40,934 bases of DNA from Whalleya microplaca (lineage: Eukaryota; Ascomycota; Sordariomycetes; Xylariales; Xylariaceae): contig MU385810.1 of the NCBI GenBank assembly GCA_022497155.1, positions 1-40,934 of the forward strand, given 5' to 3'. Positions 1 through 12,099 of this stretch are shown piece after piece (position 1 is the first letter of the stretch; every line of letters begins with the position of its first letter). The notes below the pieces were generated by a model. That model did not search any database and was not told the origin of the DNA. It saw nothing but the letters and a program-made list of their open reading frames with translations. The position numbers and the translations under genes were made by a program.

Positions 1-121
1 CCTAATTAGTTAGCAGGCTTAACTAAGACTAGCTTAGTTAATTATAACCTTTAATTAAGACTAGCAAGTTAGTTAGTGACTAAAAAATGACTAATAACTT
101 AAGTCATTTATCACAACCCTG
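1..121 (+). repeat. Left terminal inverted repeat
   Basis: It pairs with 40,814-40,934 over 121 bases with only two mismatches, near its inner end, both transitions as RIP would make. Homology stops sharply after the shared inner motif CACAACCCTG. Internal structure includes a perfect 7-bp stem (AACTAAG, 21-27, with CTTAGTT, 33-39) and a direct repeat AAGACTAGC at 25-33 and 57-65, which could be transposase-binding subrepeats (inference). Unlike the interior it keeps CpA dinucleotides, so it has largely escaped RIP. Confidence 0.95.
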
Positions 122-3100
122 GGTATACGGTATTTAAATTCGAAAATTAGCCTATTATTACTTTTATAAATATAGTAAAATCGAAAAGGATAAAAATTTA
201 AACAAAACTATAACTTTATTTAATTAATAGCTAATTTATAAAATTACAAACCGGAAACAATATTAATTATAAATATAAAAGTTAATACTATTGTATTAAA
301 ATAAAGGGCCTAGAAAATAACGACTTTTATAAACCTATAAATTTATAAAATTACTTTAAAAAAACTAATTATAAATGAAAGCGGGAATCTTATATTTAAA
401 GTAATAATTAAGCCGTTTTAATACGAAAGTAAAGATAAAATTGATATTTTAGTATTTAAAAAGCATAAGAATATAGATAATAATATATTTATAAAAAACA
501 ATCGATAAAATACTACTAAAACTAAACCTTCTACTTTTAATAGTTTTAAAAACGCTAAAATAAACCTAAGCTAATAAGTTAAAAAATACCATACCTAATT
601 AACCAGCCTTAACTTTAATTTCGGAATACTAGTAAAAAAGAATCTTTAAAAATACGACAAAAAAAATTAAAATCTTATAAAATAATCTAATTAAATACTA
701 TATAAAATTTAATAAAACATTATTTTAATATCTATTTAATAAAACGGGTAAAATAAGTCGGAAGTTTTACGAAATAATTTATATCCTTTTAGCCGAAATA
801 ATGAAACAGTAATAATAAGGACAGTAATTCTAATCCAATCTTATATTAAATATATTATAGCTAGCTTTTATACCTAATAAACTTTAAAATAAACTTATAG
901 ATATATGAATTAATAATATATTTGTAATACCCGGTAACGCTACTTAAATTATTATAATATTTCTGCCGGTATTTATTCGGGATATCGGAATATATATCTA
1001 ACTATTACCCCGATTAACTATAAGGATTAATTTTAAAAGCTATAAAAAGTTAATTATTACGGTTATTAATACGGGTGTTTAATTAAATATTATTATATAA
1101 TTATACGTTCTTAAATATTAAATATTTATATAAAGAACTAAAATAACATAATCCGGCTTTAATATATTAATAAATAATAAAATTAGGAGCTTAAGCCTAA
1201 TTAAAAAACTTATATAATTAGTAAGCTATAGCTTACTGCTATTAGTTTATATAGTTAGAAATCTTAAAGCCGTATTCCCGTTATTTCTCGGCTTTAATTT
1301 TATTTTCTAATTACGTATAATAAATCATTTTAAAAAAGGCTTATTAATAGCTTCGATATTTTTCGGGAGTATTAAGATTATAATACCTTTTATATATAAT
1401 AAACCAGCTAAGCAAACTTTAATTAATATTGTTAATTTTTCGGAAAATTAATAACCGCCGATATTAAAGGCTAAATTAACAGTAAATAAAAGCCTTAAAA
1501 TATTACGGCAATAATAAACCTAGCAAAATTTAAAAATATAATTTAAAATAACTTAAGTTTAAAATAAGCCGATAAGCAGATAGAAATTGCTATTAATAAA
1601 ATACTTCAAAATAGCGATTAAATATAAGTTTCGCTATCTAATAATTATTTATTAGGCTTATTACGAAAGATTATTAAAAAGAAATTTAAATAAATAATAT
1701 AGCGTATAGTATTATATCGTAAAAAGATATTACGAAAAAACAAAATTAAATTATATATAATATATAAACTAAACGCGTAAAAAGTTTACTAAGTCAATAA
1801 TACTAAATTAAATAATATAATCTTTTTAAGGTCGATTAATTAAAAGTAAGTAATATTATAAAATATAAAGCCGAATTTCGAACCCCCAAATATATTTAAA
1901 ATAAGTAAAAAATATAAAGACATTATTTCGCGTTTCGCTTTTACGCTATAAAACATTAGATTAATAAAAAACGCTTAGACGTTATTAAAATAAAACTACT
2001 AAATATAAAACTTATAAATTTAAAAAAACGTAATACTAATTAAGATTTTTTATCGATAAAAAATAACACTAGCTTAGGACTTTATAAAAATCGGCCGAAT
2101 TAAACAAAAGTATTTCTTTTATATAAAATTAAAATAATATTATATAATATATAGCAAGCTAAATTAATCTTTATTTTAGCGCTACTAAAGATATAGGTTT
2201 TAAATATTTTATAAGTCGGTTTAAAAATAAAATATTAAAAAAATCTTATACCTTATACCGTAACGCCTAATTTATGGTTAAAAAATAAAAGCTTTCGGTT
2301 AATTAATTCGGCAATGAGATTAAATATTATATAAATATAAGACGCTTTTTTTCCGAGTAATTATAATAAATTTACGGCAGAATTTATTATATAAGTAATA
2401 ATTTTTATAGTAGATTTTTTTTTTAATATAATTAAATATTATTATTTATATTTAGTAAAAATTATATTATATTTTCGACGCCGATCGGGCTTTTTCAAAT
2501 AATAACTTTATTATAAGGAAAGACTAATTTAATAGTATAGTTTTTATATATTATTACCCGGATTTTATTTGACTTTATACCTAATAAATGCGAGCTATTT
2601 TTTAATAATATTAATATTAAAAGGCTAAAACGAGATATAATAATTAAAAAATTGCACTAAAATTAAAACAATTTATTTATAAATATTTAAAAAATATTAA
2701 TAATATTTTACTTAATTTTAAACTAGCAAGAACTATAGCTAATACGGAAAAAAGTAATTAATATAAAAACGCTGCCGTTATTATCGACTATTTATATAGT
2801 ATTAATAATCGTTTTTTTAATTAAGCTAAGGTTATTAAATTTATAAAATAAATATTTTATAACAATATTTTTAAAAAGCGGGCATTTTTAAAAATTATAG
2901 TTTATTATTATATATAAATCGTATATTATATATTAAATACTTTATTACTAATAAAACTTTTCCGAAAAAACGCAAATTAAAAATAGGGAATAAAATAATA
3001 ATAAGCTATAAATAAATTTAAAATAGCGTTAATTAATATACCTTATTTAATTACGCTCGATTATATAAACAGATATATTATTTAGTTTAAAATTAATACG

Positions 3101-5000
3101 TTAGGCATTAAATAAAGATATATATTAAAAGAAAAAATTAATAAATATATTTAATTTGCGAGATTTAAATCTAATATATAAAAAAGCCTAAAACTTAATT
3201 ACAATATTATAAAACGAAAATGTTTTAAAATAATTAAGTCTTTTCGACAATTATAAAATTACTTTTATAATATAAGATTTATTCTCGAAATTAATATTAA
3301 AGTTTTAATCGCTTAATTAAATAATAGATTTTTTAGTTTATTTAATGCGACACTAACCCGGTAAATAGCTTTTATTAAAATATTTAATTTCGAAATAAGA
3401 TATATTTTTAAAAAACGACATTAAGTAACAGATAATTTATTTTATAAACTATTAAAGCCGTCCGATAAACTAGATAATTAATGGGAAAAAAAGTCGACAA
3501 CTTTATTAATATCTAGCTTAACGTTTTTATAGCAAAAATATCTTAATTAAATAAATTAATATAAAAAGTATTGGAAATTTTTTTTATTACTTATTATTTT
3601 ATACCCGTTAAAAAATTAGTTTAAAGTTTTCTATAAAATTATAATATATTTTAATACTTTAAAGCTACTTAATTAACTATAGGGTTTTAATATAACGAGA
3701 TAATATTATGCGAAAGCAAGCTTTCGAAATAAAGCTATTAAATATATAATTTAAAAAGGAATTTTATAGCGGAGGCTTTATAAAAAATATAGCTAACGGC
3801 GTATTGTTAATAATATTAATTAACGAAAATATATTATTAAAGATTGCTATTCGAAAGTTAAAACGTACCGAAAACAAAAATTGACTTGTAATAAAATAAT
3901 TAAGTTTTATTACCAGAAAAAAATATTAAAAAACCGAAACTGCTATTAAGTATTATTTAAAATGCCAACTTTTTATAAATAAATAATTTAAAGATCGAAG
4001 ACTTTTTTTAACGCTAAAATAGTTACTAATTATTTAAATTATTAATATTTAGTTTTTACCGAATAATAATAAATATTCAGCTATTATTAAAATAAAAATA
4101 AGTTATTAAAGTGGCCTAAAGTTAAGGCACAAAAAAATACTATAATAGCTAAAGTATGGAAGTTTTTTTTAAAACTATATCTATATTAACTATAGTATTT
4201 TTATAATAATTAAATAAAATAAAGGCTTAAAAAATAAAATTAAGATAGCTAAAGGTATTATATAATTAGGTATTAAAATATAAGTCGGATTTAAATATTA
4301 CTTTTAAATATAAAAATAAATAAAGGTAAGCTATCGACCGATTATAAGATCTTTTATATATATAATAGGAAGAACTAATAAATTATAAGTTAAAAAACTT
4401 AAAGCTATATTTTAAGCTAATCGAACGTTTATATAAGAATATAAATTTATATTATACAAACTAGTTTATAATAAAAATTTTATTATACCGATCGAAATAA
4501 TTTTACTATTTTAGCGGGTTTTTAATTAATCGGATATCTATAATAAAAAAAATTTTATTACTAAAAAAATAAGAATATTGAAATAATAAAATAAGAATAT
4601 CAGAAAAATAATACAGATTTTAATAAAGAAATAAAAAGAAGCGGCGGAATAAAATAATCGATAATATTTTTTAAAAAAACAGTTAAAACTATTAAAATAA
4701 GGCAGCTTAATTTTATTTTATAATATAATATAAAATATTGATATATTGAAAAATAAAAAGTTAAAATATAAATAAACGGGACTATATTAAATTGCAAAAA
4801 AATAAAAATAAAATAGGTTTTTTTAAAGAATTAAACGGGGTAATATTATAAGGAGTATTTTTTTTAATTAACCAAAAGGATTTATTTAAGATATAAAAAA
4901 GTATTAGAAATTTAATAAACCTTATAATAATTATTAGTTAAGTAGATATAGTAAAATAAAAGATAATTATAAAAACCTTAAACTAATAAATAATAATATA
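122..5000 (+). mobile_element. Gypsy-1: RIP-degraded Ty3/Gypsy retrotransposon remnant
   Basis: A pol region reads in the order protease, reverse transcriptase, RNase H, integrase on the + strand, in several frames and with many stops at Gln and Trp codon positions. It belongs to a different Gypsy lineage from the other four elements: its RT active site is of the F-L-D-D type, and its RNase H region carries the ARAFLG...VYYR and LTLDY-type motifs. I could not find LTRs: the left part lies directly inside the left TIR and leaves only about 0.9 kb for gag, so the 5' end is probably truncated. The right end near 5,000 is approximate. Confidence 0.8.
1040..4920 (+). pseudogene. pol: Gypsy-1 pol pseudogene (PR-RT-RNase H-integrase)
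   Basis: The protease motif appears as I-N-T-G at 1,065-1,076, where the catalytic Asp codon of DTG has become AAT. The RT block contains RLINSAMRLN around 2,298-2,327, and the active-site Asp pair reads Asn-Asn at 2,604-2,609. The primer-grip and connection segment continues to about 2,760. RNase H and its tether span about 2,870-3,480, with readable stretches such as KRAFL, LFRKNA, NFEIRYIF and the DNLF remnant of a DGLSR motif. The integrase core begins near 4,115 (WPKVKAQKNTIIAKVWKFF) and runs to about 4,900. Frame changes and dozens of stops make it non-functional. The family assignment rests on motif order and on residues that remain after mentally allowing C-to-T and G-to-A changes. 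Confidence 0.8.
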
Positions 5001-8000
5001 ACATATTAAAATAAGAATATATAAAAAAGCCCGGTAACTTATAGCTAAATTAAAAAAGTTAAGCCTAATAAAAATTGAAAAATTGTGAAAAATAAACTAC
5101 CCGAAAAAGTAATTAAAAGAAAATTATTTAAAATATTATTAGCGGAGCGAAAAACTTATAATCGAGTATTAGAAAATAATATTAACAAATTGGATTATTT
5201 TTTTTACGTTTTATATAAATTAATATTTTATAAAAACAAAGTTTTATAAAGTTATAATAAATATAAAAAAGTAATAAAAAAAGAACTAAAATTAAAAAAC
5301 ATAATTATAAACTTTAATATATAGCTAATTAAATAAATAAAAAAACCATTATAAGCTATAAAAAAGCCACTTATACCTTTAATAAAAAAGGACGGATTTC
5401 CTTAATAATTTAACTTAAATATATATTATTTTTAAAACGACTTATTAAATTAAAATTATTATAGTTAATATCGCTAATAAAAAAAGATCTTCTAACTAAC
5501 GAGCTTATAAATGTGTATATTTTTTATGCCGGAACAAATATTTATTTATTTAAATACCGATTATATAATTCTTATACAAGCCCCCGAACTAGCCTTTTAT
5601 TAATAGATATTTATAAAATAGCTATGTTTTATTATAGCGCTTATTTTTAAAACTAATAAACCGATTTTTATAAAGCCGGCAAAAAACTTTATTATAAGTA
5701 TTATATTTTTAAATTAAAACTTTAAGTTATATATAGTAATTTTTAATTAAGCGAAATATAAAGTTATTAATAGGGTTAATTTCGCGAATCTCGATAAAAA
5801 AAAGATATTATTAATCGAGAGGTTTTTTTATTACTTTAAAATACTAAATATATTTTAAAACAGGCTTTTATATTTAACCTTTATAATAAAGTTTCGAGGC
5901 CGTAAATTCTTAAATATAATACCGACTTTCTTTAAGGCTATTAAAAAGTCTAATATTTATTAATCGAATTATTTTATATTAATTAATAAAAGTTATATAT
6001 ATTAAATAAAAAAAGGATTTATTAGAATTAACTTATCTATTATATTAGCTTTTAAAAAGTGGCGGCTTATATTATTTTTCCAGAATTAAAGTAGCTTATT
6101 TTTATTAGTCTTTAAATTAAAGTAACTAAGTTTAATATTAGTGTAAAAACTAGAAACATAATTAACGTTTCTTATTATTGAGTTAAAAGTTTTCGATTAT
6201 TTAAAAACGGCAGACTTAAAACGCGAAAAGAGTTTAACGCTAAAGTATAAATCGATAAAAAAAATAACAAAAGTCCCTAGCTATTTATATAGCCGATTTA
6301 TTTATTTTAAAAAAAAGCGATAATAAAATAAAACGGGATAAAGAAACCGCGAAAAAAAATTATAAAAACTAAGGTTATTTTAATAAAATTTTACTCGATT
6401 AAATAGCGGGAGTTTAATATTTATTTTATAAATTCGAAAAAGAGTATTACCGATACAGGTTTTATTCCAAATATTTATTAGATTTTAATAAATTAACGTA
6501 ACGTAATAAAAGCGTTTAAGGTTATTTAACTCTCGATTAACGTTATTATAACAAGGGATTTAATTCCTAAACGTAAAACCCTTTATAAAAAAAAGGGAAT
6601 AAACGACTTATATAAAAGCCTTATAAAATGAGTTTTTTTCGTTTCTTTTTGCCCCCTATATAATAATAAGCTTTACGATATAACTACAAATAATTAATTA
6701 AGTGAATACTATAAAGCGAAAATAAAGGATAAATAGTTAAGTTAATAATTATTAAAAGAAAAAAAGGTATAAAATATAAGGATAAAATAAAAAAGGGTAT
6801 AATAAGTAGCCTAAAAAGCATATTAAGATTAAATCGAGTAAGCCGACTTTTATAAACAGTAATAACGACTTAAATACTTTATTATATTTAATATTTAGCT
6901 TATTATAAGTTTAAACGACTAATTAAAAATAGGAAGGACTTTTTAACTTACTTTTATTTATTATAAACTAAAACCTAACGTAAAAAGGTTTTTTTATACC
7001 AACTTACTAATAATTACTTAACTATTTATTAAATTTTTGCCCTTACTTTTTATTATTTTTAATTAATTAATTAAGTTATTTTATAGCTTTATATAAGTTT
7101 ATCGCAATAGTATTATATCTTAAACTTTATTTTTTATATATTAAAATGTCGTTATAGCTATCGTAACTTAAAAAATTACCTAAAAAAGAAAGAATAAATA
7201 TAAAAACCGGAATAAAAATAAGAAAGTTAATTAAGCGGCCCGTAAAAATACTAAGCTTATTTCGAAAGCTAATATTAAGTTTAAGGCTATACTTAAAGAT
7301 AAGGCTGGAATTAAGTTTATAGCTAATTCCGACCTTAAATATAAAGCTAAAATAACCTTATTTATTAACTTGCCTTTATAAAAATAGCTTCCCTTTTTAG
7401 ATTTTAATATATTCGTTATAATAGCTAATATTAATTTTTATATTATTAATTAGTTTCGCGGCTTTTTTATTAAGATATACGGACTTAAACCTTGGGCTAA
7501 AAATAGGCTATAATAATTAAGGTAAAAAATTAAACAGATTGTCGATTTTTTAAAAATAGATTTCTTATTAATCGGAAGCGATAAAATACTTAAAGTTACT
7601 TTTAATCGAAACGCCTTTTTTAATTATAATAAAAATAAATAAAAGGTAAATAAAATATTAAGCTTATATAATGCTTTTTTTGCTTACTATAAGCATTAAT
7701 ATTACGATATTATTTTTATAGCTACTATAATTTAAATAAATGTTATTACTTTCGAGAAAAAGCTTGTTAAAACGGAGGTTTATTTTAAAACTACCGTAAA
7801 ACTTAATTAAAAGGTTATTTAAATTAACGACTAATTTTTTTCGGATTATTTTAAACGACCTCCGGCTTTTATATTAACAGTATTTATATATTTATATAAC
7901 TTTATAGCTATTAACGTTAAAAAAAAGTAGCCCTTACTTTTTTTAATTATTATATTAATAAAAACTTATATTACTTTTTCGTTTAATTTTATAAGTACTC

Positions 8001-8815
8001 GCGGTAAAAAAAGAGTTCGGGCTGCTTTTAATCGATTGCGCCGCGTTTAAGGTTTAGCAAAATAACATAACTTTTGCTTATATTAAACTTATTTAAATAA
8101 TATAATAGAAAAATAGGTTTAATTACAGCTTTTAAGTAGCTTATTTAATTTTTCGCCTTTTTCGTACCCTTATTATATTTTTTCGCCTTTATAAAAATCT
8201 TTATTTTATTAATAAAAAACGAGAATTAAAAAGCTAAATTGTAAAAATAAAGCAAATAATAATTTATAAGCTTATTAATTAACTCGATAGCTTTAATAAA
8301 TTAAAACAAAAGCCCGAACTTAAGTCTATTTTTGCCCCTAGTTTATTTAAAGCGAAAAATATATCCCGATATTAGCTTAAGTTATATAAAGCTTATATAA
8401 ATATCCTAAATTTTAATTAATAGTAATCTCTTTTAAAAGAACGACAAAAAACTGCTTATCGAAATAAAAAGGCTTATATTTTATATAAATAGGTAAAAAA
8501 TAAGTTTACCGTATTAAAAAATCGACTATAGCCTACTTTTTTTATAGGATAAAATGGTTAGGTAAATTACGAAAGACAAATAGCTATTATTAATTAATAA
8601 ATAATTTCTTTTTTTATTAAGCTAAATCGATTAGAACGTATAAAACGGTATAAGTTTATTAAAAAAATATATAGAATTAAATAAAGAAGGAAAAGTAATT
8701 AAGCTTAAATCGAAAGCTTTTAAGGGGTAAATAAAGTAAATGACTTTTACGTTTATATTAATTAATCAAATTTTATTATAATAAGGATATTTATAATAAA
8801 ATTTAGGAAAAATAT
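5000..8815. other. Unassigned RIP-degraded sequence
   Basis: No intact gene is present. The + strand frame from about 5,365 to 6,650 has stops mostly of the kind RIP makes from Gln and Trp codons, with long readable stretches between them, so it may be a dead protein-coding gene. I could not match it to a family: it shows neither the YxDD nor the integrase motifs of the neighbouring Gypsy elements. A second lysine- and arginine-rich stretch reads through 8,430-8,700 on the + strand. It could be an extra ORF of Gypsy-1, a separate element, or the lost transposase or cargo of the giant TIR unit. Nothing here decides between these. Confidence 0.5.
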
Positions 8816-9239
8816 TATAGGGCAAGTGTGCCGTAACATATATATATCGCTTGTTTTTTTTTCAAATAAAACATATATAGCTTAAACGGCCTCGTCGCCG
8901 ACAATAAATATATTTTTCCTTTCGATTAATCGCTGTTATAAGTGACTTTTTTATTGCTTTAAATACTTTTAATCAGTTAAGTATAAAGCGGCACCTCTTC
9001 TTTTACCCCGACACCCTATCTTAAGATAATATAGTAGCAGGTATATGGCTTATAGTAATTAATACTAGGTAATTATAAAAAAATACAATAGATTAACGGA
9101 ATCTTTTTAAAAAACTCGATTTTTAAAATGTTAATAAGTTTACTTAGTACTAATATTAAGTTCTATATAATTTATATAAATTAAGACATAAAGGTTAAAT
9201 AAAGTCGAAAAATCACCTTTTAGGGACAGTAATAATTAG
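8816..9239. other. Mixed-composition spacer with an LTR-end-like motif
   Basis: The motif GTGCCGTAACA (about 8,828-8,839) resembles the 3' end of the Gypsy-5 LTR (GGCCGTAACA), but I found no matching LTR start or partner copy. The rest, including a short GC-richer patch near 8,890-8,910, shows no gene. Confidence 0.3.
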
Positions 9240-9480
9240 GTTAATACTCACGTATGGACTACTATAGCTAGAGGCAGGGCTCTAGTATGGGTACCAATTG
9301 TATATTTACAGATAGATGGGGAGGAAAGCTATTTCGGACTATGGGAATTGTTCAGAAAACTTAAGCCGGGTGCCCCGCCGGGCGGTGACCATTCTGCCGT
9401 GCCGTTGCCGATTGACATACGGGAGTACGTAACAACAGGTGGTCTGTGCACACCCTGTAGGTACGTACCTTCCGTAACTT
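9240..9480 (+). repeat. GC-rich module, copy A
   Basis: This patch escapes the AT bias around it and is homologous, with much divergence, to copy B at about 18,203-18,425. Shared blocks in the same order are a CAC-G-T...TAGTA...GGAGGC-type start, GGCTCTAGTAT, an ATT(C/G)TTCA segment, CCCCGCCGGGC...GGTGAC, and ACAGGT(A/G)GTC(C/T)GTG near the end. One + strand frame is open for 91 codons (9,240-9,512) but has no ATG at its start, so I do not call a gene. It may be part of an unrecognised transposable element. Confidence 0.55.
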
Positions 9481-9545
9481 TAATCCTTATATATATTAAG
9501 TGCGTTATAAACTAGCTATTATATATAGTAAATTTAAGGGAGTAA

Positions 9546-9800
9546 TGTTACGGCATAAGCTTTATAAGGTATTATAAGGCCTTATAAGCTATATAGCTAT
9601 AAAGCACCCCATTAAACCCCTTACGCGTGACTTATTAAACTACATGCTTAATTAAATAGCTTAAGTAATTAAGTAAAAAGGTTTTCTTAAGTTAAGCTAT
9701 CACATAATAATTAGTTAACCTTTTACTCCTTACTTTATAATTTTATAATAATACACACTTATTATTTAGCACGCGCCGCTTTTTTCCTTAAGCCGTTATA
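9546..9800 (+). mobile_element. Solo-LTR-like insertion with inverted termini
   Basis: The element starts TGTTACGGCATAAG and ends CTTAAGCCGTTATA, so its ends form an imperfect inverted repeat and read TG...TA (CA after RIP). It is flanked by the direct repeat GTAA at 9,542-9,545 and 9,801-9,804. The ends resemble those of the Gypsy-5 LTR (TGTAACGGC...GCCGTAACA). The matching flanks favour a solo LTR over the end of a longer element. A small TIR transposon is the alternative. Confidence 0.5.
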
Positions 9801-10021
9801 GTAATTAAAAATAACGGTAATAAATTTTAAATTACTTTTATTATAAACGAAAATTCTAGTAATAAAACGAGGGTATTATATAATAAAACTAGTATTACTT
9901 TTATTACAATTATTATTAATAAATATCGAGAACGTTAGTTTTTTTAGGGGCGGGGTATTTATTAGGCTTATAGCTATACGTAGCTATATACACTTTTTAT
10001 AACGTAGCTATAGGTGTGGCT

Positions 10022-10046
10022 AAAGAGGTGGCTGCGCCACCTCTTT
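10022..10046. repeat. Perfect GC-rich hairpin
   Basis: An 11-bp perfect stem, AAAGAGGTGGC with GCCACCTCTTT, encloses the 3-base loop TGC. Imperfect pairing continues outward through the TAGCTATA motifs on both sides. It could be the core of a fold-back MITE. It has no obvious terminator role because no gene ends here. Confidence 0.7.
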
Positions 10047-10227
10047 CCTTTTATAGCTATAGCTTCACTTATACACACTTAGCTTAAAGAATTAACAATT
10101 ATATTATATTTAAGCCTTATATATAAAGTCCGGCTTTCGTAAAAATTCCGTGATAATTTATTTGCTTTTTCAGGTATTACTTTTAATAAATATATTTAAA
10201 GTTAATATACCGTAAATAACTCTGGAA

Positions 10228-10309
10228 ATATTACTTATACTTAATTATTATTATTTTTTATAAAATTATAAAATTATAAATAATAATAATAATTAAGTAT
10301 AAGTAATAT
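10228..10309. repeat. 28-bp inverted repeat (AT-rich hairpin)
   Basis: The arms 10,228-10,255 and 10,282-10,309 are perfect reverse complements around a 26-base loop, containing ATTACTTATACTTAA and its complement. RIP does not by itself create perfect palindromes of this length, so this is likely a fold-back element or a small inverted duplication. Confidence 0.75.
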
Positions 10310-10563
10310 ATTAACTTATAAAATATAAATATAAATATATTTATTTTTAACCTTTTTATATATATAAAAAAGCTTCGTTTTTCTTATATAAAGTCGGTGG
10401 GAGCTTTATTTAATTTAAGTGTAAATATTAATGTCTTAATTATAGCTAATATAAAGTGTAAAAAAAATTATCCTTTTTAAAGGGGGGGTTTTATATTAAG
10501 ATTTGCTATTTTAATAATAGGTAAATTTAATAGTAGTATAAGATATGTCACCCCGCTTTCCCG

Positions 10564-10756
10564 TGTTATGGCACAGGATTAGGTGTGGTCCGTGCGTATT
10601 ACGTAAACATAGCTTAAGCCTTACACCTAATATATATAGTAAATTTCTCGGCCGACCTTTTAGCTTAGATTTCTTCCTTTTTTCTTTATTTTAATATTAT
10701 ATAAAATATATAGGAATTAGGTCGCTAAGCTATTTTAACCTTCATAATACGTAATA
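10564..10756 (+). repeat. Gypsy-2 5' LTR
   Basis: It begins TGTTATGGCACAGG and ends CATAATACGTAATA, where CA is expected at the very end. It matches 17,567-17,759 base for base in length (193), with transition differences. The core motif CTCGGCCGACCTTTTAGC is shared with the Gypsy-3 LTRs in reverse orientation. This copy keeps more CpA and TpG than the 3' copy. Confidence 0.92.
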
Positions 10757-10859
10757 TAATATTAAGATTAATTATTATAGCCTAGAAAAGCTTCTAAAAT
10801 ATCCTACCTAACTAATTATTTTATTCTTTACGTATTTATATATAATCCTTAATTTAACC

Positions 10860-11250
10860 TTATATTCGAGGCCGATTTTAAATCGTTTTATAGCCTTATT
10901 ATTTTAAACCCGAATTTAAACGACATTAGTAATAAGGAAGTTACTATTATATTATACCTTAAATTTGAGTCTATAGTAGCTACGCCGGGATAACAGTTCG
11001 AACTAAATTTAATACTTATAACCGCAACTATTATACGCATTATTAAAGTCGATAAGGCTATTTAAAATATACGTAAGCAAGTCCGATTTAAAAGAGGTAA
11101 TATAGGGGGCAATTTTTTTAATACCGATCGATAGGCAGATTTTATTAAGCTAGCGCGCTAGTCTATATCTATATATCGAATGTTATAAATCCTTTTTTAC
11201 GATTAAAATATTATAATTATATATATAAAAAATATAAATAATAATATAAT
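10860..11250 (+). pseudogene. Gypsy-2 5' reading frame, degraded
   Basis: This stretch aligns with the better preserved Gypsy-3 sequence at about 36,560-36,930 (- strand). It shares landmarks such as TATAGGGGGCAATTT, ATCGATAGGCAGAT and AGCTAGCGCGC, and reads as a degraded protein frame in both. It lies between the 5' LTR and the gag zinc knuckle, so it is probably the N-terminal part of the Gag polyprotein. Stops interrupt it. Confidence 0.55.
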
Positions 11251-12099
11251 AGTAACCGACGCATAAGATTTTTTTAAAACTTTTACGCCTAAAATAACTT
11301 AATTAATTATATATATTAATCCGGGAGTATAAAACGCTAATTTATAAAAGCAAATAAAAGCAATCGTAACTAAATATAATAAATAACCGGTTAAGCTTGC
11401 TTTTTTATTTTAGTTATTAAGTGTTAAAAGCATTATAGCTTAGTTTAATTATAAAGGTATAGTTAATTATAATAGCTTTTTTAAAACTTTCTTAAAGTTT
11501 CCGGTTACGTTATTTAATAAATTTAAAATATGTAATATTATAATAATAGTGTATTATTAATAAATAGGTAAATTTATTACTAGAAGCTATAGAAATATTA
11601 CTTTATAATATAAACGTTTTATATAAAATAGCTAGATATTTCGGAAAATGCGCCTATTAATTTAAGTAATTATTTATTTAAAATAGTCGAAAAAACGAAA
11701 TTCGAAATAAAATATTACAGTCTTTTTTAAAAAAAATCCGAATAATTATTTAATTTAATTACGTTTATCCTATACCCTAATGCGGACCGTTAAAAATCGA
11801 CTGTTTTATTTAATAATCCTCCCGCTATAGGCAGGGCTGCTAAAAAAACCTTCCGGATAATAATCCTAACTTATCGGATTTTAATTTTTTTTATTATTTT
11901 TATTATTTTTACTATTTAAGCTCCGATATAAATAACGATATTCCCGTTTTCAAATTAGGATTAAATATTATATTAAATAAAATAAGCCGGTAAAATAAAC
12001 AATTAATAAATCGTAACCGTAAGATTATAAAATTAAAAAATCGCTTTTATAAGGCTAATATAGTAACTATTATATTTATTTTTAAATCCGGTAAAAGTA

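Larger units (their letters stand above)
9801..10558. other. Gene-free filler with palindromes
   Basis: There is no coding signal. It holds two strong hairpins (annotated separately), a G-run at 9,951-9,957 and a run of seven G at about 10,484-10,490 that resemble retrotransposon polypurine tracts, and repeated TAGCTATA motifs at 9,970-10,075. It ends at the TCCCG target duplication of Gypsy-2. Confidence 0.5.

Noticed and set aside
1..20. A telomere-like start, since the window begins CCTAA
   Set aside because: There is no tandem CCCTAA array, and the same sequence is present inverted at the other end, so it belongs to the TIR.
4600..4797. A 65-codon - strand frame, and similar ones at 13,286, 17,235 and 38,376
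   Set aside because: Their hydrophobic Ile/Leu/Tyr/Phe composition is what AT-rich DNA gives in any frame, and the first three oppose or overlap dead pol or the Gypsy-2 3' UTR.
5365..5760. A second reverse transcriptase just after Gypsy-1, first suspected from a KKDG motif
   Set aside because: The frame does not continue into YxDD or other RT motifs, and the Gypsy-1 RT is already accounted for at 2.2-2.8 kb.
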